The notes beneath the pieces are model-generated. The model was not told the origin of the DNA, ran no database searches, and was given only the letters and a program-made list of their open reading frames with translations. From contig JAFLBX010000001.1 in the NCBI GenBank assembly GCA_017303675.1, forward strand, positions 507,970 to 571,969: a stretch of 64,000 nucleotides of DNA, in the 5' to 3' direction. Every line of letters begins with the position of its first letter. The stretch's first letter is position 1. Below are positions 54,982 through 63,360 of this stretch, one piece after another. The position numbers were made by a program, and so were the translations under genes. Source of the stretch: Ignavibacteria bacterium. GTDB taxonomy: Bacteria; Bacteroidota; Ignavibacteria; Tepidaquicellales; OLB5.

Positions 54982-55452
54982 TCAATTTTGTCCCATACAA
55001 TACCATATTATGGTTTTATTGCCTGTTTTTAGGGTTGTACACATATTTTTATCATATTCATGTGTCATTTGTTTTTCCAGATTACCGGTAATTTTATTCA
55101 GTATTAAAATTTTACCGGTGGAAATTACAACACCTTTTACCATTCTCAATTTCTCAGATAACCCGGGGTCTCCGGCTGCACTGTCAGCAATAATGTTTCC
55201 CGTGCCTTTATAATTAATAAATACCTCATAAATTTTTTTTGCAGCCGGGCTGTTTGAATAGCTTTTTACCGTTTCAAGAAATATATCATATTCTGTGAAC
55301 ACACAAAAATCGTTGTTATCTATCAGTGTTATTATCCTGCCGCCGTCTTTCAGCAGGGTTGAATCACCCGGTTCTGTATATTTATAATCATCACTTTGGC
55401 TGAAAGCAGAATTAATTACTGAAAATAATACTATTATAAAAACAGTTCTCAT
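54982..55452 (-). CDS. Hypothetical exported protein
   Basis: This 156-residue protein has a signal peptide (RTVFIIVLFSVINSAFSQ). The mature part has KDGGRIITLIDNNDFCVFTEYDIFLETVKSYSNSPAAKKIYEVFINYKG and a C-terminal KLRMVKGVVISTGKILILNKITGNLEKQMTHEYDKNMCTTLKTGNKTIIWYC. Three cysteines are present. No family is recognised. The start lies 8 nt after the stop of the large propeller gene, so it is probably co-transcribed. Confidence 0.62.
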   Translation of the reverse strand: MRTVFIIVLFSVINSAFSQSDDYKYTEPGDSTLLKDGGRIITLIDNNDFCVFTEYDIFLETVKSYSNSPAAKKIYEVFINYKGTGNIIADSAAGDPGLSEKLRMVKGVVISTGKILILNKITGNLEKQMTHEYDKNMCTTLKTGNKTIIWYCMGQN

Positions 55453-55460
55453 AATTTTAA

Positions 55461-58034
55461 TTATTTTACCAGTATCATTTTTTTAACGTCACTGAATCTC
55501 GAAGTGGTTATCCTGTAGAAATATACACCTGATGCAAGATTAGAGCCGTCAAATTTTACCGTATGGCTGCCTTCTTTAAACCTGGAATTTACAAGCTCAC
55601 TTACAACCTTACCTGTAATATCGTAAACTTTAATGTTAACATTTTCTGCCCAGGCAAGTGAAAATTTTATTGTTGTCGCGGGATTAAAAGGGTTGGGATA
55701 ATTCTGGCTTAAGCTGAATTTAGCAGGTGTTTCATTGTTATTAAATCCCACAAAGTTATCGTTAGCTCCGTCTCTTATCCATGCTCCTCTGCCGTGTGAA
55801 GCCGCCATTATATAGAATTTACCGTTAGAAACACTGTCAATATACTCCAGTTCTGTTATTTTGTTGCCAACAGGCATTCCCGCTGTCCACCTGAACCAGT
55901 TTGAACCGCCGTTTGATGTTTTCCACATTCCGTAATCTGATGCCAGGAATAAAATATTATCGTTTACAGGGTGCGGAACTAGATCCATAACCGGAATGTT
56001 AGGCAAGTCTCCGGTAATATTGGACCAGTTTATGCCCCTGTTAGTAGTTTTAAAAACTTTCTGATTACTTTGAAAGTTTTCCGTTAATGCATAAGCTTTA
56101 TTGTTATTTCTGGGATGCTGTGCAACATATCTTAATGGTACCAAAGGTAATCCTGCAGCGCGGTTATACCAGCTGCCGTTATCATAAACCCACAGCATAT
56201 CATCGTAATTTGGATTCCCCCCGTTCCAAAGAATAGAATATATGACTGTCTGTGAACTTAAGTACTTAGCCGCATTAATGCGCCACACATTGGTATTGAA
56301 GGTTTGAGAAGTAAATTGAGTCCAGGTTGAACCCATATCGGTTGATTCAAAAATTTTATTTCCGTTTCCAATGTATAAATAAGGAGCAATGTTTGGTGTA
56401 CCGTCATTTTCAATATTGGAAATATTTATTGAACCGTTTAAACCTGTACCCGCGGGTGACCAGTTAACCCCCCAATTTGTAGTTTTGGAAAAACTTCCGT
56501 TAAACCTGCAGAACATTCTGCTTGGATTGCTTTTATCTATATCACAATCATACCCATCACCACCAGTTACAATATTCCAGTTCGCTCCGTTGTTTGTGGA
56601 AATAACTACTCCGTTATCCTGCGTACCGCCTCCCATAAAAATTGTATTGTTAAATACAGCGGCATCAAACCCGTAAAATTGTGTAAAAGGAAAATCATTA
56701 AGAATTGTGTACCATGTTAATCCGGCATCTGTAGAATAGTTGATTCCTCCGTCATTGCCTATATAAACATTTTGGCTGTTGTACCATTTAATTATTTGCT
56801 GGTCAGGATGCACATCAGCGCTGCTGAACTCAAACCAGTTTGCTCCGCCGTTCGAAGTTCTGAGCAAAGACCCGCCGCCCAGCAGAACCACATCCCTGTT
56901 AACAGGTGATACTGAGATACAGTTGTTATAATTGCCCTGGTTCCAGTGAATATCCACAATTTCGTTTAAATGATTTCTCCATGAAATATCCTGCCATGTG
57001 TTTCCCCCGTTTGTAGTTCTGAAAAAACCCGTTGTTCTTCCGTTAAAGTTTGCAATAGATACATATACATAATTAGGGTCTGAAGGTGCGATAGATACTG
57101 AAGCTGTAGCCCAGTTACCGGCAGAAACCGGAATTGTATTTATCCGGGTAAAATTATCTCCGTTATTGTTTGATCTATATAAACCATCTCCATATACAGC
57201 GGCATATAATATATCCGGACTTGAAGATACAACAGAGACATCTGTCACAATTCCACTGAGGAGCAGATTCCACGAGCCGGAAATCCCTCCGTTATCAGAG
57301 CGCATATAACCTCCATTAGTAGCGGCATGAACCACACTGTTAGAGCCGGGACGGTATTTAATTCTGTAAAAATTATTAGGCTGCAATGGAAGAGCAACCG
57401 GAAGCCAGGTTATCCCACCGTTAGTAGTCCGGAACATCCCGTCTCCTACGGTTACGGCTGGTTCACCTGTTCCAATTAAAATGTTATTTGTATCATTTGG
57501 ATTAGTTGCAAAAGCTCCTATTATTAGCTTGGATACATCATCTGATATTGCAGCCGGAATACTTCCGGCTCCCCATAGTTTCCATAAACCTCCGCTGGCT
57601 GAACCAACCAGCAAAGTAGGCGCTCCTTCAAACCCAAGATCAAGCACCCGGCCGCAGTATTTTTTATCAATATCAATCACCATTCCGTTTGGACCAAGGC
57701 TTTTCCATGTATCATAAGGCTGCATATCTGTAATGTCTTCACCGGGCATTGAAAATACTTCTTTTTCTATTCTGTTAAGCTCTTCCGTTGATGGGATTTT
57801 TTTGTTATATGCTTTCTCGTAATTTTCATATGGATTTTTATTTTTTCTCTCTTCGTTTTTCTTTCTGCGTTTCTCAAGGTTTTCTTCTCTTGTTTCAAAA
57901 TATTTTTGTTCTTCGCTTTTTGATAAGCTGCTCCAAAATTCATTTAAAGTTCCGGAAAATGAAAAATATACTACAATAACCGCTATTGATACAATTGATA
58001 GTAAGTATTTTAGGTTTTTTATACTGTAATCCAT
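55461..58034 (-). CDS. Large sortilin-like (Vps10/BNR) propeller protein with type IX sorting tail
   Basis: This 857-residue protein has an N-terminal signal-anchor-like helix (YLLSIVSIAVIVVYFSFSGTL), a charged coiled-coil-like linker (EEQKYFETREENLEKRRKKNEERK) and a long series of propeller repeats. Examples are FRTTNGGITW, MRSDNGGISG, YRSNNNGDNF, FRTTNGGNTW, LRTSNGGANW, YSTDAGLTW, ISTNNGANW, ESTDMGSTW and KTSNGGSNW. These resemble sortilin/VPS10-type domains. The sorting domain (NYPNPFNPATTIKFS ... GVYFYRIT ... VKKMILVK) is complete. Upstream, 6 nt away, lies a small ribbon-helix-helix-like gene; downstream are two small exported proteins. Confidence 0.88.
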   Translation of the reverse strand: MDYSIKNLKYLLSIVSIAVIVVYFSFSGTLNEFWSSLSKSEEQKYFETREENLEKRRKKNEERKNKNPYENYEKAYNKKIPSTEELNRIEKEVFSMPGEDITDMQPYDTWKSLGPNGMVIDIDKKYCGRVLDLGFEGAPTLLVGSASGGLWKLWGAGSIPAAISDDVSKLIIGAFATNPNDTNNILIGTGEPAVTVGDGMFRTTNGGITWLPVALPLQPNNFYRIKYRPGSNSVVHAATNGGYMRSDNGGISGSWNLLLSGIVTDVSVVSSSPDILYAAVYGDGLYRSNNNGDNFTRINTIPVSAGNWATASVSIAPSDPNYVYVSIANFNGRTTGFFRTTNGGNTWQDISWRNHLNEIVDIHWNQGNYNNCISVSPVNRDVVLLGGGSLLRTSNGGANWFEFSSADVHPDQQIIKWYNSQNVYIGNDGGINYSTDAGLTWYTILNDFPFTQFYGFDAAVFNNTIFMGGGTQDNGVVISTNNGANWNIVTGGDGYDCDIDKSNPSRMFCRFNGSFSKTTNWGVNWSPAGTGLNGSINISNIENDGTPNIAPYLYIGNGNKIFESTDMGSTWTQFTSQTFNTNVWRINAAKYLSSQTVIYSILWNGGNPNYDDMLWVYDNGSWYNRAAGLPLVPLRYVAQHPRNNNKAYALTENFQSNQKVFKTTNRGINWSNITGDLPNIPVMDLVPHPVNDNILFLASDYGMWKTSNGGSNWFRWTAGMPVGNKITELEYIDSVSNGKFYIMAASHGRGAWIRDGANDNFVGFNNNETPAKFSLSQNYPNPFNPATTIKFSLAWAENVNIKVYDITGKVVSELVNSRFKEGSHTVKFDGSNLASGVYFYRITTSRFSDVKKMILVK

Positions 58035-58040
58035 TATATT

Positions 58041-58208
58041 TTATTTATTAATTTTTTTTACTTTTTGATTGTAATACTGTTCGCAGGCTTTATATATTAT
58101 GGTATCAGCGCTTGTATCAAACATTTCCTGCAAAACTTTTATCAGTTCATGTGTCTCAGGCTTTAATCTGTATCCCTTTGATATTTTCCTGGTTTTTGGT
58201 TTAGTCAT
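58041..58208 (-). CDS. Small ribbon-helix-helix-like DNA-binding protein, 55 residues
   Basis: This short gene fits a MetJ/Arc/CopG-like pattern: a basic N-terminus (MTKPKTRKISKG), a beta-strand YRLKPE, then helix THELIKVLQEMFD, a TSADT turn and helix IIYKACEQYYNQ. It has a typical size for RHH regulators. The stop is 6 nt before the start of the large propeller gene, so the two are probably one transcript. A palindrome with repeated GTGCACAAT lies 9-37 nt upstream of its start (58217-58245) and is a plausible operator for autoregulation. Confidence 0.62.
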   Translation of the reverse strand: MTKPKTRKISKGYRLKPETHELIKVLQEMFDTSADTIIYKACEQYYNQKVKKINK

Positions 58209-58216
58209 TTCTTAAT

Positions 58217-58245
58217 GTGCACAATTGTGCTCAAACGTGCACAAT
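58217..58245. promoter_or_regulatory. Operator-like repeats upstream of the ribbon-helix-helix gene
   Basis: GTGCACAAT occurs at 58217-58225 and again at 58237-58245, exactly 20 bp apart (two helical turns). The first overlaps the perfect 12-bp palindrome GCACAATTGTGC (58219-58230). RHH dimers commonly bind such repeats side by side. It lies between the RHH gene and the divergent helical-family gene (58375), so it could control both. Confidence 0.6.
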
Positions 58246-58374
58246 AATAACTTACAGGGCCAAGCAGAGCAAAGAAAAATATAACAAAATATAATATCGT
58301 AAAATGCGGGTACGCACGTATTATTCTCGATTTTTGCAAAATTTATGCATATTTTACCGGAAAATATAATAACG

Positions 58375-59826
58375 ATGCTGAAGACTAAATCTCTGGAAAT
58401 CCTGAAAACACTCTCAAAAACAGAGTTTTCTGTTTTTGGTGATTTTATTGAATCACCATATTTCAATAAAAATTCTAACTTAGTTAAGCTTACTGCGTAT
58501 TTAAAAAAATTCTACCCGTCATTTACATCAGATGAGCTGAACAATGAGAATCTTTACAGCAGCGTATTCCCGGGTAAAAAATATAATGATAACATTCTCA
58601 AGAACCTGCTTTCAGATTACTATAATAAATGCCTCGCTTTTTTGGAATTTGAAGCATTTAAAAACGACAGCAGGCTTCGGCAAAAAAAACAGGTTTCTGA
58701 TTTAAATAAAAAAGGGCTTGATAAGTTTTTTATAAAAGCGCTGGATTCATTAAGAAACGATCTTACAAAAAACTCTTTTGATTCAAATTATTTCAAAGAT
58801 CTTGTTTTCATAAATAATGAAAGCGCGCACTATCTTTCTGTGCGGAGCCGGCAGCATGAGGCGTTTAATAATATAGAAGAAATTGCATCAAGCCAGCTGT
58901 TTGATTTCCTGGTAGCGCACTATAAAACCCGCGCAAACCTGGTTTTGATTGGTGATTACTATAAACGGCAGGGCAAAGATGTAAAATTCCTGAAGTTTAA
59001 TGATTTGATAAACGATGAAGGCATTATAGAGCTTATCAAAGAAAATTATCCTGATGAGTTTATTTTTATAGCACCTTATTACTATGCTGTAAATGCCGTT
59101 ATAAGCTCTGAAGATAATACATACTATTACCTGCTTAAGGAAATAGTATCAGCGCACCTTTCAAAATTCAGCTTTAAGGAAAAGTTCCTCCTTCTTTCAA
59201 CTGCTGAAAATGTCTGCGCTAAAAAAATTAATTCAGGCGATCACAGCTTTATCAGGGAGCTGTTTGAGCTGAATATTATTAAGCTTAACAACAGTATTAT
59301 TTCCTACAATGGTTCAAATTCATTTCACCCGTCACTCTTCCGCAACACGTGCAAAACCGCCGTTGATCTTGGTGAAATTAAATGGGTGAAAAACTTTATA
59401 AATGAGAACGGTAAGCTGATTTCAGATGACGACAAAAACAATACTTTGAACTACTGCAGAATGCTTGTAAGCCTGAAAGAAAAGGATTTTGAAAGTGTAC
59501 TAAAATCTGCGCAGAAAATAGATCTGAATACTGCATTTTACAAGCTTGAAGTCAGAAGCTCAATGCTTATTTCGTATTTTGAGCTCAGTTATTATGAAGA
59601 AGCTTTAAGCCTGCTTGAAACATTCAAAAAATATCTCAATAACAGCACGGAGATCTCTGATTTCCAGAAGCAAACATACCTAAACTTTGTTTCATGTTTC
59701 GGCGAGCTTGTTCAGTACAGGATTTCAGACGATAAAAACAGGCTGATTAATGCAGAAATGATATTTAAAAACAATCACTCGATTGGCTTAAAAGACTGGC
59801 TTGAAGAAAAATTCAGTAATAATTAG
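58375..59826 (+). CDS. Helical-repeat cytosolic protein, SPYFNK family (copy 4)
   Basis: With the start at the ATG at 58375 (ten residues inside the longest frame; it aligns with the starts of the others) the protein is 483 residues. The family start is LSKTEFSVFGDFIESPYFNKNSN, then SVFPGKKYNDNILKNLLSDYYN at about residue 62. The rest is helical repeats with many Tyr, Lys and Leu, and the C-terminus is GLKDWLEEKFSNN, the W(L).E end. No signal or membrane segment. It is divergent from the RHH-sortilin-like propeller operon, with the operator-like repeats between them. Confidence 0.72.
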   Translation: MLKTKSLEILKTLSKTEFSVFGDFIESPYFNKNSNLVKLTAYLKKFYPSFTSDELNNENLYSSVFPGKKYNDNILKNLLSDYYNKCLAFLEFEAFKNDSRLRQKKQVSDLNKKGLDKFFIKALDSLRNDLTKNSFDSNYFKDLVFINNESAHYLSVRSRQHEAFNNIEEIASSQLFDFLVAHYKTRANLVLIGDYYKRQGKDVKFLKFNDLINDEGIIELIKENYPDEFIFIAPYYYAVNAVISSEDNTYYYLLKEIVSAHLSKFSFKEKFLLLSTAENVCAKKINSGDHSFIRELFELNIIKLNNSIISYNGSNSFHPSLFRNTCKTAVDLGEIKWVKNFINENGKLISDDDKNNTLNYCRMLVSLKEKDFESVLKSAQKIDLNTAFYKLEVRSSMLISYFELSYYEEALSLLETFKKYLNNSTEISDFQKQTYLNFVSCFGELVQYRISDDKNRLINAEMIFKNNHSIGLKDWLEEKFSNN

Positions 59827-59846
59827 TACCGGTTTAATTATATACC

Positions 59847-59854
59847 TATCTTTG
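59847..59854 (+). promoter_or_regulatory. Bacteroidota-type -7 element upstream of truA
   Basis: TATCTTTG fits TAnnTTTG and ends 21 nt before the truA ATG at 59876. No clear -33 element is seen. Confidence 0.4.
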
Positions 59855-59875
59855 TAATATGAAAATCAGCAAAAT

Positions 59876-60637
59876 ATGAAATTCAAGATTTATCTCGAAT
59901 ACGCCGGGGCTAACTACTCAGGCTGGCAGAAACAGCCGGGAGAAACCAAGGTTAAAACCGTACAGGGCACGTTGATTACTGCTGTACAGGCTGTTTTTAA
60001 AAGAAACAAAGGCGTAAATAAATTTATCGACCTGCAGGGCTCAGGCAGGACCGATGCAGGCGTACACGCATCAGAGCAGGTTGCACATTTGGAATGCGAA
60101 ACAATGCTTGCGCCCGAGATTCTGAAAATGAAGATCAATGATGAGCTGCCCGGTGATATTAATATCCTGGAAATTGAAAAAGCACGGCCTGATTTTCATG
60201 CCCGCCACAGCGCAAGATCAAGGCAGTATCTCTATGTTATATCTAAACGCCGGACGGCGTTTGAAAAACGCTTTGTGTGGTGGGTAAAGGATAAGCTAAG
60301 TGTTAAGAAAATGAAAGAAGCGGCACCTTTGTTCACGGGAATGCATGACTTCAAAGCGTTTTCTGATGATACTCCCGGCGAAAAATCAACCAAGTGTATG
60401 GTGGAATCCTTAACCATAACCGAAGACGAAAACAAAATTTATATCCGCATCAAAGCTTCACATTTCCTGTGGAAGATGGTACGCCGCATAGTCGGCACAC
60501 TTGCTGAAGTTGGCAGGGGAAAGCTTTCCGCAGATGAAATATTCCCGCTGCTGAACGGAAAACACGCCGGCAAGTTTAAACCGGCTGAATATACAGCACC
60601 GCCTTCAGGCTTATTCCTAGAAAAGATAGAATATTAA
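59876..60637 (+). CDS. truA: tRNA pseudouridine synthase A
   Basis: This enzyme converts uridines 38-40 of tRNA anticodon stem-loops to pseudouridine. The catalytic Asp is in the motif LQGSGRTDAGVHASEQVAHLE. Other landmarks are YAGANYSGWQKQPG at the start, FHARHSARSRQYLYVI, and FLWKMVRRIVGTLAEVGRGKLS towards the C-terminus. Length (253) and fold match the family. It follows copy 4 of the helical family by 49 nt and probably has its own promoter. Confidence 0.96.
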   Translation: MKFKIYLEYAGANYSGWQKQPGETKVKTVQGTLITAVQAVFKRNKGVNKFIDLQGSGRTDAGVHASEQVAHLECETMLAPEILKMKINDELPGDINILEIEKARPDFHARHSARSRQYLYVISKRRTAFEKRFVWWVKDKLSVKKMKEAAPLFTGMHDFKAFSDDTPGEKSTKCMVESLTITEDENKIYIRIKASHFLWKMVRRIVGTLAEVGRGKLSADEIFPLLNGKHAGKFKPAEYTAPPSGLFLEKIEY

Positions 60638-60638
60638 T

Positions 60639-61559
60639 TCAGCTGTAATTTATTATCCTTCTTAATTGCCGCTCGCTTTTCAGCCCGCACTTGCGCGCTA
60701 TCTGCAGCCTGGATATATCAGGATTTTTCATTAATTGATTTATTCTTTCAACCCTGATTTTTCTTATATACTCTCCAACAGTTATGCCTGTTTCCTTTTT
60801 AAATATCCGTGTGAAATTCCTTTCGCTCATATTTGCCGCATCAGCAAGATCAGCAACAGCCAGCCCTTTATCCAGTGATTCGTTTACCATATCCTGTGCG
60901 CGGTGAATTCCATAATGCATATGGTTCCTGAACTCAAGTAATATACTTTTCTGGGCATGCTCCCCGTTACGCCTGTTGTATACAACTAGCTCGCGGGCAA
61001 CCTTGTATGCAAAGTAGCTTCCTTTCAGCTTTTCAATTATATGAAGGGTCAGGTCTATTCCCGAAGCAATACCTGCGCTTGTATATATTCCCTTTTGCTC
61101 TGTGAAGAGAATATTTTCGCGAACTTTAACCAGGGGGAAAAGTTCTGCAAGCTGTGCCGTTCTTTTAAAATGTGTAGTAGCTTCTTTACCATCAAGCAAA
61201 CCTGCCTGTGCAAGTGCGAATGATCCTGAACAAATACTGCAAACGTTTACTTTTCTGCTGTATTGTAAATTTAACCAGTCAAAAAATTCCGTTTCTTTTT
61301 TAAATTTATCTGAAAGAAAATAATTTACTCTGGAACCCGGAATAAAAATAAAATCACCCTGATTTAAAATGATTTCCCTGTAATTTTTCAATACACTGAT
61401 ATTTAATCCGCTGTAAGTATTTATTCCCTCATTGATCCCGCAGTGTACTATTTCAAAATCAGCGCCAAAATCAATTGATTCTACTATTGCCTGTTCCGGT
61501 CCCGCAAGGTCAAGCAAATGCATTTCAGGGAGCATTACAAATAAAAATTTTATTGCCAT
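60639..61559 (-). CDS. GlxA-like AraC-family regulator with DJ-1/PfpI domain
   Basis: This 306-residue protein has an N-terminal DJ-1/PfpI (class I glutamine amidotransferase-like) domain, 1-180: FLFVMLPEMHLLDLAGPEQAIVE, FIFIPGS and the nucleophile elbow VCSICSGSFALAQAGLLDGKEATTHF. The C-terminus, 215-305, is an AraC-type double helix-turn-helix (VADLADAANMSERNFTRIFKKETGITVGEYIRKIRVERINQLM and ISRLQIARKCGLKSERQLRRII). It fits the GlxA group, which often senses small molecules. Its stop is 1 nt beyond the convergent truA stop. Confidence 0.92.
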   Translation of the reverse strand: MAIKFLFVMLPEMHLLDLAGPEQAIVESIDFGADFEIVHCGINEGINTYSGLNISVLKNYREIILNQGDFIFIPGSRVNYFLSDKFKKETEFFDWLNLQYSRKVNVCSICSGSFALAQAGLLDGKEATTHFKRTAQLAELFPLVKVRENILFTEQKGIYTSAGIASGIDLTLHIIEKLKGSYFAYKVARELVVYNRRNGEHAQKSILLEFRNHMHYGIHRAQDMVNESLDKGLAVADLADAANMSERNFTRIFKKETGITVGEYIRKIRVERINQLMKNPDISRLQIARKCGLKSERQLRRIINYS

Positions 61560-61606
61560 ATCTTTATGATTTCAGCAAATTTAATTAATTTTCACAGATC
61601 AAATAA

Positions 61607-61665
61607 GCCATATGGCGGTCATATTACGCCAAAAATATATCGGCTTTAAATGTCATAAAAATGAC
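61607..61665. promoter_or_regulatory. Cluster of palindromes between the GlxA-like gene and the DinB gene
   Basis: Found are GCCATATGGC (61607-61616, perfect), TGGCG-N9-CGCCA (61613-61631) and GTCAT-AAAA-ATGAC (61652-61665). They lie in the 229-nt divergent gap and could be operators for the regulator or promoters. This is a motif observation only. Confidence 0.35.
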
Positions 61666-61788
61666 CGTTATTTTTAACTTAACTGATTTATATTTGTTTA
61701 TTATAATGGCTGTGTTTGAAAATTTTCAGTTTATATTCATACAATATCAGTTATTATAATAATACAACGCGATCAATTAAATAGTAAT

Positions 61789-62313
61789 ATGAAAATGAAA
61801 CTCTCTGAAATTAACCCAATGCCCGAATATTTTGAACGCTATATGAATAAATGTGATGATGTTGATATCCTGACAGCTATAGAAATATCCATAAAGGAAG
61901 TTGAACAAATTCCCGTTGATAAATGGAATTCAATAGGACTTAAAACTTATGCCCCGGGTAAATGGACGATCAATGATATTCTTCAGCATTTAATTGATAC
62001 AGAAAGAATATTTATTTACAGAGCGCTTTCAATTGCGCGGGGCGAAAAACAACCGCTGCCGCCCTTTTCTGAAAATGACTATGTAACCGAAGCAAATGCT
62101 TCAGTTAGAGGTCTTGAAACATTGATCTCTGAATTATTAAATCTTCACAGGTCATTGCTGGATATGTACAGGTCATTTACACCGGATATTTTACTGCGTA
62201 AGGGAAAAAGCTTCGCTGGTGAATACACAGCTGCAGATATTGGTTTTATACTTCCCGGCCATCAGCGCTGGCATTTTGATGTGATAAGGGAAAGGTATAT
62301 GAGCTTAATATGA
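61789..62313 (+). CDS. DinB/YfiT-fold protein
   Basis: This 174-residue protein has the DinB four-helix pattern: PMPEYFERYMNKCDDVDILTAIEISIKEVEQIPVDKW, YAPGKWTINDILQHLIDTERIFIYRALSIARGEKQPLPPF and LPGHQRWHFDVIRERY. The metal-binding histidines of the fold are represented by His in LQHLIDTER and in GHQRWHFD. The family includes thiol transferases; the substrate here is unknown. It is divergent from the GlxA-like regulator, so it may be its target. Confidence 0.88.
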   Translation: MKMKLSEINPMPEYFERYMNKCDDVDILTAIEISIKEVEQIPVDKWNSIGLKTYAPGKWTINDILQHLIDTERIFIYRALSIARGEKQPLPPFSENDYVTEANASVRGLETLISELLNLHRSLLDMYRSFTPDILLRKGKSFAGEYTAADIGFILPGHQRWHFDVIRERYMSLI

Positions 62314-62326
62314 TTAGGTTATAAAA

Positions 62327-62348
62327 AATCCCCTAAATAGCGGGGATT
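62327..62348. terminator. Hairpin between convergent genes
   Basis: AATCCCC (62327-62333) and GGGGATT (62342-62348) surround TAAATAGC, with A and T runs outside. It sits between the DinB-like gene and the FecR gene. Confidence 0.65.
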
Positions 62349-62376
62349 AATTAAACACCGTTATGTAATAATTCGT

Positions 62377-63222
62377 CTATTTAAATCTTGCATCTTCAAA
62401 CCATTTTGTTTCCCCTGGAGGAATTGGTTCCGGCATTCCGATTTTATTTGTTAATGTAACCATATAACCTGCTTCAACAAGAGTTGGTTTTATTTCCCCG
62501 GCCTGCTGACTTGCAAGTTGTGATAAAGCAAGTAGCTTTGTCGTAAATTCTTCTGTTGTCATTTTTCCCGCTTCATAATCTTTTTGAAGCTGTTCCATTT
62601 GTTTCGCTGAGCTTTCCAGCTCGCTCATATCTTTTGGCGGATTTACTTCAAAAGAACCTTCATAAACTTTTACAATATCTTTTCCATTCAAAACTTCATA
62701 TGTAAATTCAGTTCCCCTTACCCCACCACCGCCATTTTCTGTTGATATTTCAAACTTACCGCCGCCTAGCAATTTTTTTACTTTTGTCCAAATACTGCCG
62801 TTGATAAGCTTTACAACCGTTTTTGTTTCTTTACACAGATTTTCTGTGAACATAAGCGAGCTGTTCGGTCCAACAATCATTACAGAACCATCAGCAAGTT
62901 CAAGCTTAACAAAACCGTCTTCACCTGTTTTCACTTCCTCATTTTCTACTATATCAAAGCCAACTTTCAGCTGCTCTCCGTTTAGGGTACGATAAACAGT
63001 ATCAACCTCCTCGCCGCATGCCTGCAGCAATTCCATGATCTTAACTGAACCTATTACCAGCCCCGATACCTGGACTACTTTAACCTTGCATTCATTGCTG
63101 TATGGAACTGAAATTTTTGTACCAGAATCATCAAAAAGCAGTGAGTCGTGCCCGCCGCCAAATGAAAAGATCTTTGATGAAGCAAAAAAAATTAACAGAA
63201 AAACCAGTATTTTTCCCGTCAT
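62377..63222 (-). CDS. Exported FecR-domain protein
   Basis: This 281-residue protein has a signal peptide (GKILVFLLIFFASSKIFSFGGG). The FecR domain lies at about 85-195: FDIVENEEVKTGEDGFVKLELADGSVMIVGPNSSLMFTENL and VVKLINGSIWTKVKKLLGGGKFEISTENGGGGVRGTEFTYEVL. The C-terminal part has a helical stretch (MEQLQKDYEAGKMTTEEFTTKLLALSQLASQQAG) and a last beta segment. Unlike FecR anti-sigma proteins it has no N-terminal cytosolic domain, so it is a periplasmic protein with a FecR fold rather than a signalling protein. It stands alone. Confidence 0.85.
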   Translation of the reverse strand: MTGKILVFLLIFFASSKIFSFGGGHDSLLFDDSGTKISVPYSNECKVKVVQVSGLVIGSVKIMELLQACGEEVDTVYRTLNGEQLKVGFDIVENEEVKTGEDGFVKLELADGSVMIVGPNSSLMFTENLCKETKTVVKLINGSIWTKVKKLLGGGKFEISTENGGGGVRGTEFTYEVLNGKDIVKVYEGSFEVNPPKDMSELESSAKQMEQLQKDYEAGKMTTEEFTTKLLALSQLASQQAGEIKPTLVEAGYMVTLTNKIGMPEPIPPGETKWFEDARFK

Positions 63223-63360
63223 ATTATATCAAATTAATTTATTTAGAATTTTCAAATATAAGAATATTGAAAATACTTTTAAACAATCATTATAAAATAA
63301 AATTTTTGAAATAATTTGTGTTTAAGGGTGTGCACATTTTATATTAAAATTTATACCTGT

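Noticed and set aside
58212-58466. A minus-strand frame of 84 residues over the operator-like site
   Set aside because: It overlaps the start of helical copy 4 on the other strand, and the product is cysteine-rich and shapeless. The 55-residue RHH-like gene at 58041 is the better reading of this region.
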